Assembly: GCA_020636505.1 (NCBI GenBank) | Contig: JACJXR010000002.1 | Location: forward strand, 248,001 to 312,000 | Source: Chitinophagales bacterium | Lineage (GTDB): Bacteria; Bacteroidota; Bacteroidia; Chitinophagales; Chitinophagaceae | Direction of reading: 5' to 3' | Length of the DNA: 64,000 nt | In this document: positions 17,923-27,551 of the stretch, one piece after another | How positions within the stretch are numbered: position 1 is the stretch's first letter | Layout: each line of letters opens with the position of its first letter | The notes under the pieces: model-generated | Database searches by the model: none | Seen by the model: only the letters and a program-made list of their open reading frames with translations | What the model was told of the DNA's origin: nothing | Program-made: the position numbers and the translations under genes

Positions 17923-18384
17923 ATGTCGCAACAACTGATTATATATACGGATGGCGCCGCCAGAGGCAATCCAGGACCCGGAGGATATGGAATATTGCTC
18001 CAATGGGGCAATACTGTAAAGGAGCTATCACAAGGCTTTCGTAAAACCACCAACAATCGCATGGAACTGTTGGCGGTGATAGTTGCATTGCAACAACTGA
18101 AAAAAGAGGGCTTGGATGTAGTGATATACACCGACTCTTCATACGTTGTCAACTCGGTGGAAAAAGGGTGGCTGTTCGATTGGCAGAAAAAGAACTTCAA
18201 AGGGAAAAAGAACATAGACCTATGGAAACAGTTCTTACCGTTTTACAATAAGCATCGCATAAAATTCAAATGGGTAAAGGGCCATGCCAACAATCCTGGC
18301 AACAATCGCTGTGATGAATTGGCGACAGAAGCTGCCGACAGTGGTGACTGGTTGGTTGATGAAGGATATGAGAATGGCAACTAA
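17923..18384 (+). CDS. rnhA: Ribonuclease HI
   Basis: A 153-residue endonuclease that degrades the RNA strand of RNA-DNA hybrids. Catalytic acidic residues are in place: Asp10 (YTDGAARGNPGPGGYG), Glu48 (NNRMELLAVIVAL), Asp71 (YTDSSYVV) and the C-terminal Asp in NNRCDELA. Length is normal for type 1 enzymes without a hybrid-binding domain. It is divergent from mqnA and converges on the CDF transporter gene with 1 base between stops. Confidence 0.96.
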   Translation: MSQQLIIYTDGAARGNPGPGGYGILLQWGNTVKELSQGFRKTTNNRMELLAVIVALQQLKKEGLDVVIYTDSSYVVNSVEKGWLFDWQKKNFKGKKNIDLWKQFLPFYNKHRIKFKWVKGHANNPGNNRCDELATEAADSGDWLVDEGYENGN

Positions 18385-18385
18385 C

Positions 18386-19366
18386 TTACTCTTTGCCGTG
18401 TTTTGAGTCCTTCCATACGTTATCTATATCCCAAACCAACTGTTGTTCAAATGCCTGTTGTCTGACATTGCAATCCGCTTTGCGGCATAGCTTGCATTGA
18501 TAGTACTGACATGCATCTACATGTATGAATACATCCACTTTATTATCAAAACCCGCCGCTATCATGTCTTCCAACTCATGTATCTCTTGCTCCGCCTTTT
18601 TCACATCATAATACCAAGGTAGTGTAAGGTGTGCGTCCACATGCATCCAACCACCTTGTGATAATACGCGTAGGTTATGGAGGTCTATCCAATCATCCTT
18701 ACGTTTTTCTTGCAACAGGTCTATCACATCGTCCAACATTTTCATGTCTGCCTCATCCATGATACCTGTCAAAGATTTTCGGATGACCTTATACCCCGTA
18801 AAGATGATAACGAATGCGAATATCAAGGCCACCACACTGTCCAACCAAATCCAACCCGTAATCCACAATGCCACAAGCCCCACCACAATCGCAAATGTTG
18901 AATAGGCATCAGAACGGAGATGTTTACCTGCAGATTCCAATATGAGTGATTTATGTTTCTTACCTGAATTAACCGCATAAGCTCCTGCTATAAAGTTCAA
19001 CACACCCGAAGCTGCTGTGATGTAAATACCCGTATCCAACGCATGTATCTCTCCAGGCTCTATCAATTGCTGAACAGCTTCATACACTATTACAAGTCCT
19101 GCTATAGATATCAATGCACCTTCTATTGCAGAAGAAATAAACTCCGCCTTTCCATGACCATACGGATGGTCTATATCTCTTGGCTTAGATGCTAGTATAA
19201 TGCTGTATAACCCTATAAGTCCGGCAATGACGTTAACCGTACTTTCAAGTGCATCGGTAAGGATCGTAACCGAATGCGTGATGAGCCATGCAAACAACTT
19301 TCCTGCAAACAACACTATCGACAGTATGACGATATAGCGTTGTGTTTTGATGGCTGTTTTGCGCAT
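18386..19366 (-). CDS. Cation diffusion facilitator family transporter
   Basis: A 326-residue inner-membrane metal exporter with six helices and a cytoplasmic C-terminal domain. The family features YGHGKAEF after helix 2 and HxxxD in helix 5 (KHLRSDAYST) are present. In helix 2, where canonical members have D/HxxxD, the aligned positions read E and N (ALESTVN), which may alter metal choice. The C-terminal domain ends in a Cys-rich patch with spacing C-x4-C-x2-C-x4-C (ACQYYQCKLCRKADC), a possible extra metal site. It follows the 113-residue membrane protein gene by 8 bases and is likely the last gene of that operon. Confidence 0.9.
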   Translation of the reverse strand: MRKTAIKTQRYIVILSIVLFAGKLFAWLITHSVTILTDALESTVNVIAGLIGLYSIILASKPRDIDHPYGHGKAEFISSAIEGALISIAGLVIVYEAVQQLIEPGEIHALDTGIYITAASGVLNFIAGAYAVNSGKKHKSLILESAGKHLRSDAYSTFAIVVGLVALWITGWIWLDSVVALIFAFVIIFTGYKVIRKSLTGIMDEADMKMLDDVIDLLQEKRKDDWIDLHNLRVLSQGGWMHVDAHLTLPWYYDVKKAEQEIHELEDMIAAGFDNKVDVFIHVDACQYYQCKLCRKADCNVRQQAFEQQLVWDIDNVWKDSKHGKE

Positions 19367-19374
19367 GTGCTGTT

Positions 19375-19716
19375 TTACTTAAATAATTTACGAACAAGTA
19401 CTCCACTCCAACCACCAAGACCTCCTACCAGAGCACCAAGCACTACATTGACAATCAAAAAGGCAACCATCGGTAAACCGATAAGTTCAGCTATTCGTCC
19501 TGAAAGAATTTGATTGTTGGCTACGTCTGTTTTCAGAATGAGGTACAACCATAAGAATGCTATGCTTGCTAGACCAAGCAAGAAACCCTTTGCAGGTTTG
19601 GGGTTCATGATGAATGTCGCCACAAAAGGCACAACAGCCACCATCCACCAAGCCACGAAGTATGAACCTACCCAAGCGAACAGTGCAATGATTATTATGT
19701 TGACTAAAAACTTCAT
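19375..19716 (-). CDS. Small polytopic membrane protein, unknown function
   Basis: A 113-residue hydrophobic protein with about four membrane segments (FLVNIIIIALFAWVGSYF; WMVAVVPFVATFIM; FLLGLASIAFLWLYLIL; GLPMVAFLIVNVVLGALVGG). I do not recognise a named family. I chose the ATG at 19716 because it overlaps the stop of the upstream acylase gene in the four-base pattern ATGA, a mark of translational coupling. The longer frame adds seven upstream codons and is less likely. It sits between a penicillin-acylase-like gene and a CDF transporter gene. Confidence 0.75.
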   Translation of the reverse strand: MKFLVNIIIIALFAWVGSYFVAWWMVAVVPFVATFIMNPKPAKGFLLGLASIAFLWLYLILKTDVANNQILSGRIAELIGLPMVAFLIVNVVLGALVGGLGGWSGVLVRKLFK

Positions 19717-22079
19717 TCTGCTCCTTTTGTCTTCCAAACGTATTTTATGGCGTCTGTTTTACTGTCGGTAACAAACACCAACTCATTATACTTTCCGTTT
19801 ACCCACTTATCGATGTATGCTCCGTAATACTTACTGCCGGGGTTACCTGACTGACCACCCGGATATATACCGTAACCCACAGGCTTATCCTTCATCTCCA
19901 CCACCATTCTCCACGACGGACCATGATTGCCTTTCATAGCATTGATGGTTGTACCCCAACCTCCGGTCTTCAATCCTGAATAACTGAATGCAGGTATACG
20001 AGCCAAATGCCGAACAGTGGTATTCTTCACTTTGTACCATTCGAAACCTGTAGTCTCTTTCAACTTATTGAGACTATCCGTCGCCAACAGATAGCTTGCT
20101 TGCAATGCACCTGCAACATCACCCAAGCAACTGTCTCCTACTTGCAAAAGCTGCATTGTACGCTCGGGTAAAGGGTACATGGCACCTCTCAACTTACCGA
20201 ACTTTGTCTGCTGCCATAATACGTTATAGAAATAGTGCCACCATACGCGGAAAACCGTTGGAGCCTTATCGTCAATATCGTATCTATAGTTCCAACCTTT
20301 CAACAATGAGATATACTCACCTTCCTCTTTGATGTTTTTCAGCATTATCGGAAGTACACCTTCGGCAAGCATATCATAAACATCGCTCTGCATGGCAAAC
20401 ATATCTTCAACTGTTGCTTCGTTGAGTGTATCCAATATCTTATTGATTCGCCAAGCTCTATACTCCCCAAAGTCGCCATTGTACCAATACGGATAAGTGG
20501 AGTCTGTGACTGTTTGGTTGGCGGATGCCAAATAACCCTGATCGGGGTTAAGGGAACGAGGATTTTCTTTTATAGGTATCTCATGCCCCCACAATGTGCT
20601 ACTGTCACTACCGTCCATTATGTACTTACCCTGCCCTTTCCATTTATCAATGAATTGGCCTTGACCCCATATCGCAATATTGCCCTTCGTGTCTGCAAAT
20701 ACAAAGTTCTGTGCAGGGCAAGTGAAATAACTTATTGCCTTTACATAGTCGGGATAATCAGCCGCTCTGTTCAAAAGATATAACGACAGCAGTTCATTGC
20801 TTGGCTTATGTGCCATCCATTTCATGGCGAGTGTTTCCTTGACACCTTCCTTACGGAAATGTTCATCGTATATGACAGGTCCGTGAAGTGTGTACTTAAC
20901 AGTATCTATAACATCTTCCATGCCCTTTACCTTTATCACCTCCACACGTTTGTCAAAAGCCACCTCATTGCCATTGAAACGATAACTATTATCATCCACA
21001 ACATCTATTGTGTAGTAGTCTTTCACGTCACGATAGTTGTTGGTGAAACCCCAAGAGATATGCTCATTATAACCGATAACCACTCCGGGAGCACCGGGTA
21101 AAGAGACACCATAAACGTTCACACTCGGTGCATTCAGCTGCACCTCGTACCATATCGACGGTAGATTCAAATTGAGGTGCGGGTCGTCACAAAGTATCGG
21201 ATAGCCGTTCTTCGTTTTCTTCGAGCTCAACACCCAGTTATTACTTCCTTTTCCGCTATTGTCATCTTTTCTTAATGGTGGCCTGTATTCAGGGAACTTC
21301 TTACCTCTGTCTCCCGGATATTCAACAGCAATGTACTCCGCCTGCCAATCATGTTTTGTCCCCGTGGGTATAACAGGAGTACTACCTATATTTCTATCAG
21401 GAAAATAAAAATCTACCTCTTCTTTGCTCAACACTTCCAACAGTTTCGAGTATTGTATATCCTCAACACCTCCCGTCAAGTCATCGGCCATATACATCAG
21501 CAACAAGGCAGTGTTGATGTTACTCCATTGCTCCGGTTTAAAGCCCATCAGCTTGTACTCCAATGGGTATGTTCTTGAGTTCAAAGAATTGATATGTGCA
21601 TTAACACCTTCAGAATAAGCGTCCAAAGCACCCCTTGTTCTTGAGTCTTCCTCCATCATCTTTAGAGAACGCTCTGCACCATATACCATTCCCTTTCGTC
21701 TTTGTTCTCTATCATAAGCGACGGTTTTCTCTCCAACCACTTCGCTTACGCGTCCTGCAGCAGCTCTGGTTTGCATATCCATTTGCCAAAGCCTGAAGTA
21801 GGCATGAACATACCCCTGCAAGAAATACAGGTCGTGATCGTTGGCGGCATTGATGTGAGGAACCAATCTATCATCAAACCAAACTTCACTGCTTGGGTCT
21901 AGATCGGGAAAATTAAGCTGCGTATTGAAATCTTTATCAACCGGTTCTGCATTGGCCCAAAAACCATTCACAGGGTCAAGTAACTTCCCAAATGCGGGCA
22001 CACCACCCATAGGAGTATTTAGCAGATATACCAAGCCTATGGTGATGAGAAGAGATAGTATGGCATACAAATACCGCAT
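19713..22079 (-). CDS. Penicillin acylase family (Ntn) hydrolase
   Basis: A 788-residue exported amidohydrolase of the penicillin G acylase / quorum-quenching acylase family. The N-terminal helix (LYAILSLLITIGLVYLL) is a signal or anchor. An alpha-chain region follows, then the autocatalytic cleavage site with nucleophile Ser279 in KGSNNWVLSS, which becomes the first residue of the beta chain. GYPILCDDPHLNLNLPSIWYE and GVSLPGAPGVVIGYNEHISWG are conserved beta-chain segments. The natural substrate is unknown. Related enzymes cut beta-lactams, acyl-homoserine lactones or other amides. It may share a transcript with the upstream lytic transglycosylase (gap 50 bases). Confidence 0.93.
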   Translation of the reverse strand: MRYLYAILSLLITIGLVYLLNTPMGGVPAFGKLLDPVNGFWANAEPVDKDFNTQLNFPDLDPSSEVWFDDRLVPHINAANDHDLYFLQGYVHAYFRLWQMDMQTRAAAGRVSEVVGEKTVAYDREQRRKGMVYGAERSLKMMEEDSRTRGALDAYSEGVNAHINSLNSRTYPLEYKLMGFKPEQWSNINTALLLMYMADDLTGGVEDIQYSKLLEVLSKEEVDFYFPDRNIGSTPVIPTGTKHDWQAEYIAVEYPGDRGKKFPEYRPPLRKDDNSGKGSNNWVLSSKKTKNGYPILCDDPHLNLNLPSIWYEVQLNAPSVNVYGVSLPGAPGVVIGYNEHISWGFTNNYRDVKDYYTIDVVDDNSYRFNGNEVAFDKRVEVIKVKGMEDVIDTVKYTLHGPVIYDEHFRKEGVKETLAMKWMAHKPSNELLSLYLLNRAADYPDYVKAISYFTCPAQNFVFADTKGNIAIWGQGQFIDKWKGQGKYIMDGSDSSTLWGHEIPIKENPRSLNPDQGYLASANQTVTDSTYPYWYNGDFGEYRAWRINKILDTLNEATVEDMFAMQSDVYDMLAEGVLPIMLKNIKEEGEYISLLKGWNYRYDIDDKAPTVFRVWWHYFYNVLWQQTKFGKLRGAMYPLPERTMQLLQVGDSCLGDVAGALQASYLLATDSLNKLKETTGFEWYKVKNTTVRHLARIPAFSYSGLKTGGWGTTINAMKGNHGPSWRMVVEMKDKPVGYGIYPGGQSGNPGSKYYGAYIDKWVNGKYNELVFVTDSKTDAIKYVWKTKGAE

Positions 22080-22129
22080 TCATACAGCTTTATATAAAGC
22101 TAAACAAATACGGCATCATATCCTAAGTG

Positions 22130-23050
22130 CTATTGAGCGGGCAACTCTATGACGTAAGAATTCCCTTGACTGATGGTCAGCTTATCGTCACGCAACCAAG
22201 GGTTCAAAATCTTCACCATCTTATACGTTGTACCTTGATACAATGCAAAGGCTGCAAGGTCAGGTATGGTCTGAGTTACTGTTATTGATTTTGTAGAAAC
22301 AGGTTGGTATTTATCTTGATTCAAGATATTGAAGCCGACAGCTTCAGGACTGGTCATGATATATTTGAACGCCAATATTCTGTATATATAGCGCATGGTT
22401 TCTCCCGGTAGCATCAGGTCATAATAACTATCTTGTTGCTGGCTTTCAGCTCTGTTACCAAAACCTGCCTGGCCGCAGTTGTACGATGCGGCTGCAGCTG
22501 TCCAAGAGCCGAACCTTGAATATGCCTCTTTCAAGTATTTACATGCAGCATCGGTGGCTTTTTCCAAGTGATATCGTTCGTCTACTTCACTGTACACTTC
22601 CAGGTTATACCTTTTTGCAGTACTGTTCATAAATTGCCAAAAGCCTTTTGCTCCGGCAGGAGATGTGGCATTGGTTAACGAACTTTCGGCAACACACAAA
22701 TATTTGAAATCGTCGGGCACTCCGTTGGCTTTCAACCGCTCTTCTATCACAGGAAAATATCTGGAACTCAAACGCAATATCTGCATGGTGCTGGAATGTC
22801 TGTATGAATTAATGAGTACTTCACGCTCCAATCCTTCCGCAACCTCCCATTTATGCAAAGGAACAGGCTCACCTGCAAACGTCATTTGCTCGGGTATATC
22901 AGGCACATACCATTTGTACTGAAGCTTTCTGTTCTTCTTCACTTCAACGCTTTCTTCTCCTTTGTCAAACTCACGAAAAGAATACGCTGTGAACACAACA
23001 GCAGTCAATAGCACACCTAGCGAAAAGAAAATTATCGGTTTGTTTTTCAT
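22130..23050 (-). CDS. Lytic transglycosylase (SLT domain, MltD-like)
   Basis: A 306-residue envelope protein. An N-terminal helix (IIFFSLGVLLTAVVFTAY) serves as signal or anchor. The lysozyme-like SLT domain has catalytic Glu122 in CVAESSLTNATSPAGAKG, then FWQFMNSTAKRYNL and the AAASYNCGQAGFGN segment. The C-terminal ~60 residues (QTIPDLAAFALYQGTTYKMVKILNPWL...) look like a LysM-type peptidoglycan-binding module. It cleaves glycan strands with formation of 1,6-anhydro-muramic ends. I start at the ATG (MKNKP). A GTG codon precedes it directly. Confidence 0.9.
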   Translation of the reverse strand: MKNKPIIFFSLGVLLTAVVFTAYSFREFDKGEESVEVKKNRKLQYKWYVPDIPEQMTFAGEPVPLHKWEVAEGLEREVLINSYRHSSTMQILRLSSRYFPVIEERLKANGVPDDFKYLCVAESSLTNATSPAGAKGFWQFMNSTAKRYNLEVYSEVDERYHLEKATDAACKYLKEAYSRFGSWTAAAASYNCGQAGFGNRAESQQQDSYYDLMLPGETMRYIYRILAFKYIMTSPEAVGFNILNQDKYQPVSTKSITVTQTIPDLAAFALYQGTTYKMVKILNPWLRDDKLTISQGNSYVIELPAQ

Positions 23051-23114
23051 CACATCGTCCTTTTATGGGGATACATAAATTTAGCAATAAATAAGAACAC
23101 TTGCAGAAACGACG

Positions 23115-23150
23115 TAAATAAAAAAAGTCCGGCCTAAAAAGGTCGGACTT
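23115..23150 (-). terminator. Intrinsic terminator after rpoC
   Basis: 10-bp stem (aagtccggcc / ggtcggactt, one G-U pair) with a 6-base loop at 23125-23150. On the minus strand it is followed by six T. It lies 22 bases past the rpoC stop. Confidence 0.92.
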
Positions 23151-23171
23151 ATATTCTATTATGGTCAAATT

Positions 23172-26100
23172 TTACTCTTCTTCGTCGAACTCAAGTACAT
23201 CTCTACTTGCCATCAACAATTCAAACTCTTCTTTGGAACCTACAACCATATCATCGTAGTCGCGCATACCTGTACCCGCAGGTATCAAGTTACCCGTGAT
23301 AACATTTTCTTTCAGTCCCATCAAGTTGTCCGACTTACCGTTGATGGATGCTTGAGAAAGCACTTTCGTTGTTTCCTGGAATGACGCGGCAGATATCCAG
23401 CTACGTGTACCAAGGGAAGCCTTGGTGATACCCAACAACAACGGAGCCGAAGTGGCAGGTTGTGCGTCGCGGTATTCCACCAGTTTCTTATCGGCACGGC
23501 GCAGAGCACTGTTTTCTTCACGTATTTCGCGAAGTGTGGTTATCTGGCCCGGATGCAAGTCCTCCGAATCACCTGCTTCTGTAACAACCTTCTTGTCGAA
23601 TATCCAGTCGTTCTCTTCCATGAATTCGAACTTATCAACCGTATCGTCTTCAAGGAACTTGGTATCTCCCGGATCTACTATTGTTACTTTACGCATCATC
23701 TGACGAACGATAACCTCAATGTGCTTATCGTTTATCTTCACACCCTGTAAGCGATATACTTCCTGTATCTCATTCACAAGATATTCTTGTACTGCGAAAG
23801 GTCCTTTAATATTCAAGATATCCGAAGGAGTAATGGCTCCGTCAGAAAGTGACGTACCCGCTTTCACGAAGTCACCGTCTTGAACCATGATGTGACGAGT
23901 AAGGGGCACCAAGTACTTTCTTACAACTTCATCTTTACTTTCTACGATTATCTCGCGGTTACCACGCTTGATGTTACCGAACGATACAACACCATCTATT
24001 GCAGATACGATAGCAGGGTTGCTCGGGTTACGAGCTTCGAACAATTCGGTTACACGTGGAAGACCACCCGTGATATCTCGGCTACGACCCATCACACGAG
24101 GAATCTTAACCAATACCTGACCACTGGTCACTCCGTCACCTTCTTTGATGATGATGTGTGAACCTACCGGAAGGTTGTAAGATTTCTCCTCCTTATCACT
24201 TATTACTATAAGTGAAGGTATCTTGGTTTTATCTTTTGTTTCGATAACCACTTTCTCACGGTGACCTGTCTGTTCGTCAGCCTCTTCGCGATAAGTAACA
24301 CCTTCAATTACGTTGTCAAATTTGATCTTACCGTTTATTTCAGATACGATAACGGCGTTGAACGGATCCCATGTACAGATGATATCACCTTTCTTCAACT
24401 TCTGACCGTTCTTGATCTTCAGATGAGAACCGTAAGGGATGTTGTGTGTATTCAACAACCTGTCGTTCTCTACATCTATCACACGAAGTTCACCTGTACG
24501 ACCGATTACAACCACAACTTCTTCACCTTCCATATTGGTGTACTTGGTGGTACGAAGTCCGTCGAACTGCGCAGTACCGTCGAACTTAGCCATCAAGTTG
24601 GATTCAATTGCAGAAGAACCCGCAACACCACCCACGTGGAACGTACGTAGTGTAAGCTGTGTACCCGGCTCACCGATCGATTGTGCAGCTATAATACCAA
24701 CTGAGTCACCTTTCTGAGTCATGTTACCTGTTGCAAGGTTCTTACCATAACACTTCGCACACACACCACGACGACTCTCACAAGTCAATACAGAACGTAT
24801 CTCAACCGCTTCAATTGCACTTTCTTCGATTGCTTTGGCAACATCAACTGTTATCTCAGCACCTGCTTCCACCAACAACTCTTCGGTAATTGGATCGAAC
24901 ACATCGTGTAGAGATGTACGTCCTAAAATCCTATCGTATAATGGTTCTACTATTTCTTCATTGTCTTTCAATGCAGAAGTTGCGATACCACGTAGTGTTC
25001 CACAATCTTCTTCGTTGATAACAACATCTTGAGCAACATCCACAAGACGACGAGTCAAATAACCCGCATCCGCCGTTTTAAGGGCCGTATCCGCAAGACC
25101 TTTACGCGCACCGTGTGTAGAGATGAAGTACTCCAATACGTTCAAACCTATTTTGAAGTTTGAAAGGATCGGGTTTTCAATGATCTCAGAACCGCTAGAA
25201 CCCGAACGACGTGGTTTCGCCATCAGACCCCTCAAACCTGCCAGCTGCTTAACCTGTTGTTTAGAACCCCTCGCACCTGAATCAAGCATCATGTATACAG
25301 AGTTGAAACCTTGCTTATCGCTGGCCATCTCTTGTATCAATGTTTCTGTAACACGAGTATCAACACGTGACCAGATATCGATTATCTGGTTGTAACGTTC
25401 GTTGTTCGTGATAAGACCCATGTTATAGTTGTCCCAAACCTCATCCACTTCGGCTTGAGCTGAAATCACCAACTCTTCCTTAATGTTAGGTACGTTCAAA
25501 TCTTCGATATTGAACGACAAACCACCTTTGAAGGCCATTGTGAAACCAAGCTTCTTGATGTTATCAAGGAAGTCAACGGTTGCAGGTATACCTGAGAATT
25601 TCAAGATATCACCGATGATCTCACGAAGTGACTTCTTCGTAAGTACCGCGTTCACATATCCTGTTTCTTTTGGTACGAACTGGTTGAATATTACACGACC
25701 AACGGTTGTTTCTATCAACTGGTTTTTGATGCCTTCTTTGGTTCTAACGTCTACTTTCACTCTAATCACTGCGTGAAGATCAACTCGTCCTTCGTTGTGT
25801 GCTATAATCACTTCTTCAGGACTGTAGAATGCCATACCCTCACCTTTCACCTTCATATCACCTTCAGTCTTCTTAGCCTTGGTGATGTAGTACAGACCCA
25901 ATACCATGTCCTGAGAAGGAAGGGTGATCGGCGTACCGTTCTGAGGGTTAAGAATGTTGTGAGAAGCAAGCATCAACAATTGAGCTTCCAATATCGCCGC
26001 ACTGCTCAAAGGTACGTGTACCGCCATCTGGTCACCATCGAAATCCGCGTTGAATGCGGTACATACCAATGGGTGAAGACGAATAGCTTTACCTTCTATC

Positions 26101-27494
26101 AGTTTAGGCTGGAATGCCTGTATTGACAATCTGTGTAGTGTAGGAGCACGGTTAAGCATTACAGGGTGTCCTTTCAGTACATTTTCAAGGATATCCCATA
26201 CCACTGCTTCTTTGCGCTCAACAAGCTTCTTCGCACTCTTCACTGTTTTTACTATACCCCTCTCTATCAGCTTGCGTATGATAAACGGCTTAAACAATTC
26301 AGCCGCCATGTCTTTAGGTATACCACACTCGTGTAGTCTCATTTCAGGACCTACAACGATCACCGAACGACCCGAGTAGTCAACACGCTTACCCAACAAG
26401 TTTTGACGGAAACGACCTTGCTTACCTTTCAGTACATCCGAAAGTGATTTCAATGCACGGCCACCTTCTGCTTTAACGGCGTTGGACTTACGGCTGTTAT
26501 CGAACAACGAGTCAACCGCTTCTTGCAACATACGCTTCTCGTTACGAAGAATCACCTCAGGAGCTTTGATCTCTATAAGGCGCTTCAAACGGTTGTTACG
26601 TATGATCACACGACGGTAAAGGTCGTTCAAATCGGAAGATGCGAAACGTCCACCATCCAACGGAACAAGTGGGCGAAGTTCAGGTGGAATAACAGGAATG
26701 TACTGCATAACAGTCCACTCAAGCCTATTCTCTACCCTTGTATTGGCATCACGGAAAGCTTCAACAACACTCAAACGCTTCAATGCTTCTTGCTTACGTT
26801 GTTGAGAAGTTTCTGTAGCTGCTGCGTTACGAAGGTCGTAAGACAATTGGTCAAGGTCTATACGGCTCAGCAATGCATGTACCGCATCGGCACCCATCTT
26901 AGCGATGAACTTGTTCGGATCATCGTCAGGCAGGTAGTTATTCTCTTTGGATATTACTTCCAATATCTCCAAGTACTCGTCTTCTGTAAGAAGTTGCAGG
27001 CGCGTATCTTCAGAATCTTTAAGATTCAGCTTCTGCCTGATAAGCTCTTCGGCTTCACCGGCTTGCACCACAACATAGCGCTCATAATAAACGATACCTT
27101 CCAACTTCTTGGAGCTTACGCCCAACAAGTAACCGATCTTGTTCGGTAGACTCTTGAAGTACCAAATGTGAACCACAGGCACCACCAATCTGATGTGGCC
27201 CATACGCTCACGACGTACTTTCTTCTCTGTTACTTCCACACCACAACGGTCACAAACGATACCCTTATAACGGATACGCTTGTACTTACCGCAATAACAT
27301 TCGTAATCTTTTACAGGTCCGAATATTTTTTCACAGAACAGACCATCACGCTCCGGCTTGTACGTACGGTAGTTGATGGTTTCAGGCTTTAACACCTCTC
27401 CGTACGAACGGTCAAGTATCGTGTCGGGAGAAGCAAGGCTAATCGTTATCTTATTGAAACCCGGTTTTGGGCGGTTTTCCTTTTTAATAGCCAT
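23172..27494 (-). CDS. rpoC: DNA-directed RNA polymerase subunit beta-prime
   Basis: The 1440-residue catalytic subunit of RNA polymerase. It carries the N-terminal zinc ribbon ([20 protein letters not shown]), the active-site magnesium loop NADFDGDQM (Asp484, Asp486, Asp488), the bridge-helix and trigger-loop regions, and the second zinc site near [13 protein letters not shown]. Length is typical of Bacteroidota. It follows rpoB by 57 bases in one operon and ends at a strong terminator. Confidence 0.99.
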   Translation of the reverse strand: MAIKKENRPKPGFNKITISLASPDTILDRSYGEVLKPETINYRTYKPERDGLFCEKIFGPVKDYECYCGKYKRIRYKGIVCDRCGVEVTEKKVRRERMGHIRLVVPVVHIWYFKSLPNKIGYLLGVSSKKLEGIVYYERYVVVQAGEAEELIRQKLNLKDSEDTRLQLLTEDEYLEILEVISKENNYLPDDDPNKFIAKMGADAVHALLSRIDLDQLSYDLRNAAATETSQQRKQEALKRLSVVEAFRDANTRVENRLEWTVMQYIPVIPPELRPLVPLDGGRFASSDLNDLYRRVIIRNNRLKRLIEIKAPEVILRNEKRMLQEAVDSLFDNSRKSNAVKAEGGRALKSLSDVLKGKQGRFRQNLLGKRVDYSGRSVIVVGPEMRLHECGIPKDMAAELFKPFIIRKLIERGIVKTVKSAKKLVERKEAVVWDILENVLKGHPVMLNRAPTLHRLSIQAFQPKLIEGKAIRLHPLVCTAFNADFDGDQMAVHVPLSSAAILEAQLLMLASHNILNPQNGTPITLPSQDMVLGLYYITKAKKTEGDMKVKGEGMAFYSPEEVIIAHNEGRVDLHAVIRVKVDVRTKEGIKNQLIETTVGRVIFNQFVPKETGYVNAVLTKKSLREIIGDILKFSGIPATVDFLDNIKKLGFTMAFKGGLSFNIEDLNVPNIKEELVISAQAEVDEVWDNYNMGLITNNERYNQIIDIWSRVDTRVTETLIQEMASDKQGFNSVYMMLDSGARGSKQQVKQLAGLRGLMAKPRRSGSSGSEIIENPILSNFKIGLNVLEYFISTHGARKGLADTALKTADAGYLTRRLVDVAQDVVINEEDCGTLRGIATSALKDNEEIVEPLYDRILGRTSLHDVFDPITEELLVEAGAEITVDVAKAIEESAIEAVEIRSVLTCESRRGVCAKCYGKNLATGNMTQKGDSVGIIAAQSIGEPGTQLTLRTFHVGGVAGSSAIESNLMAKFDGTAQFDGLRTTKYTNMEGEEVVVVIGRTGELRVIDVENDRLLNTHNIPYGSHLKIKNGQKLKKGDIICTWDPFNAVIVSEINGKIKFDNVIEGVTYREEADEQTGHREKVVIETKDKTKIPSLIVISDKEEKSYNLPVGSHIIIKEGDGVTSGQVLVKIPRVMGRSRDITGGLPRVTELFEARNPSNPAIVSAIDGVVSFGNIKRGNREIIVESKDEVVRKYLVPLTRHIMVQDGDFVKAGTSLSDGAITPSDILNIKGPFAVQEYLVNEIQEVYRLQGVKINDKHIEVIVRQMMRKVTIVDPGDTKFLEDDTVDKFEFMEENDWIFDKKVVTEAGDSEDLHPGQITTLREIREENSALRRADKKLVEYRDAQPATSAPLLLGITKASLGTRSWISAASFQETTKVLSQASINGKSDNLMGLKENVITGNLIPAGTGMRDYDDMVVGSKEEFELLMASRDVLEFDEEE

Positions 27495-27551
27495 ATATTA
27501 TAAGCGTCTTTAGATTATTTAATATTAATTGTTTCCTATCAGTGATCGGGA

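Noticed and set aside
26523..27149. A 208-codon plus-strand frame opposite rpoC
   Set aside because: It is a shadow of the conserved rpoC reading frame with low-complexity translation and no start context.
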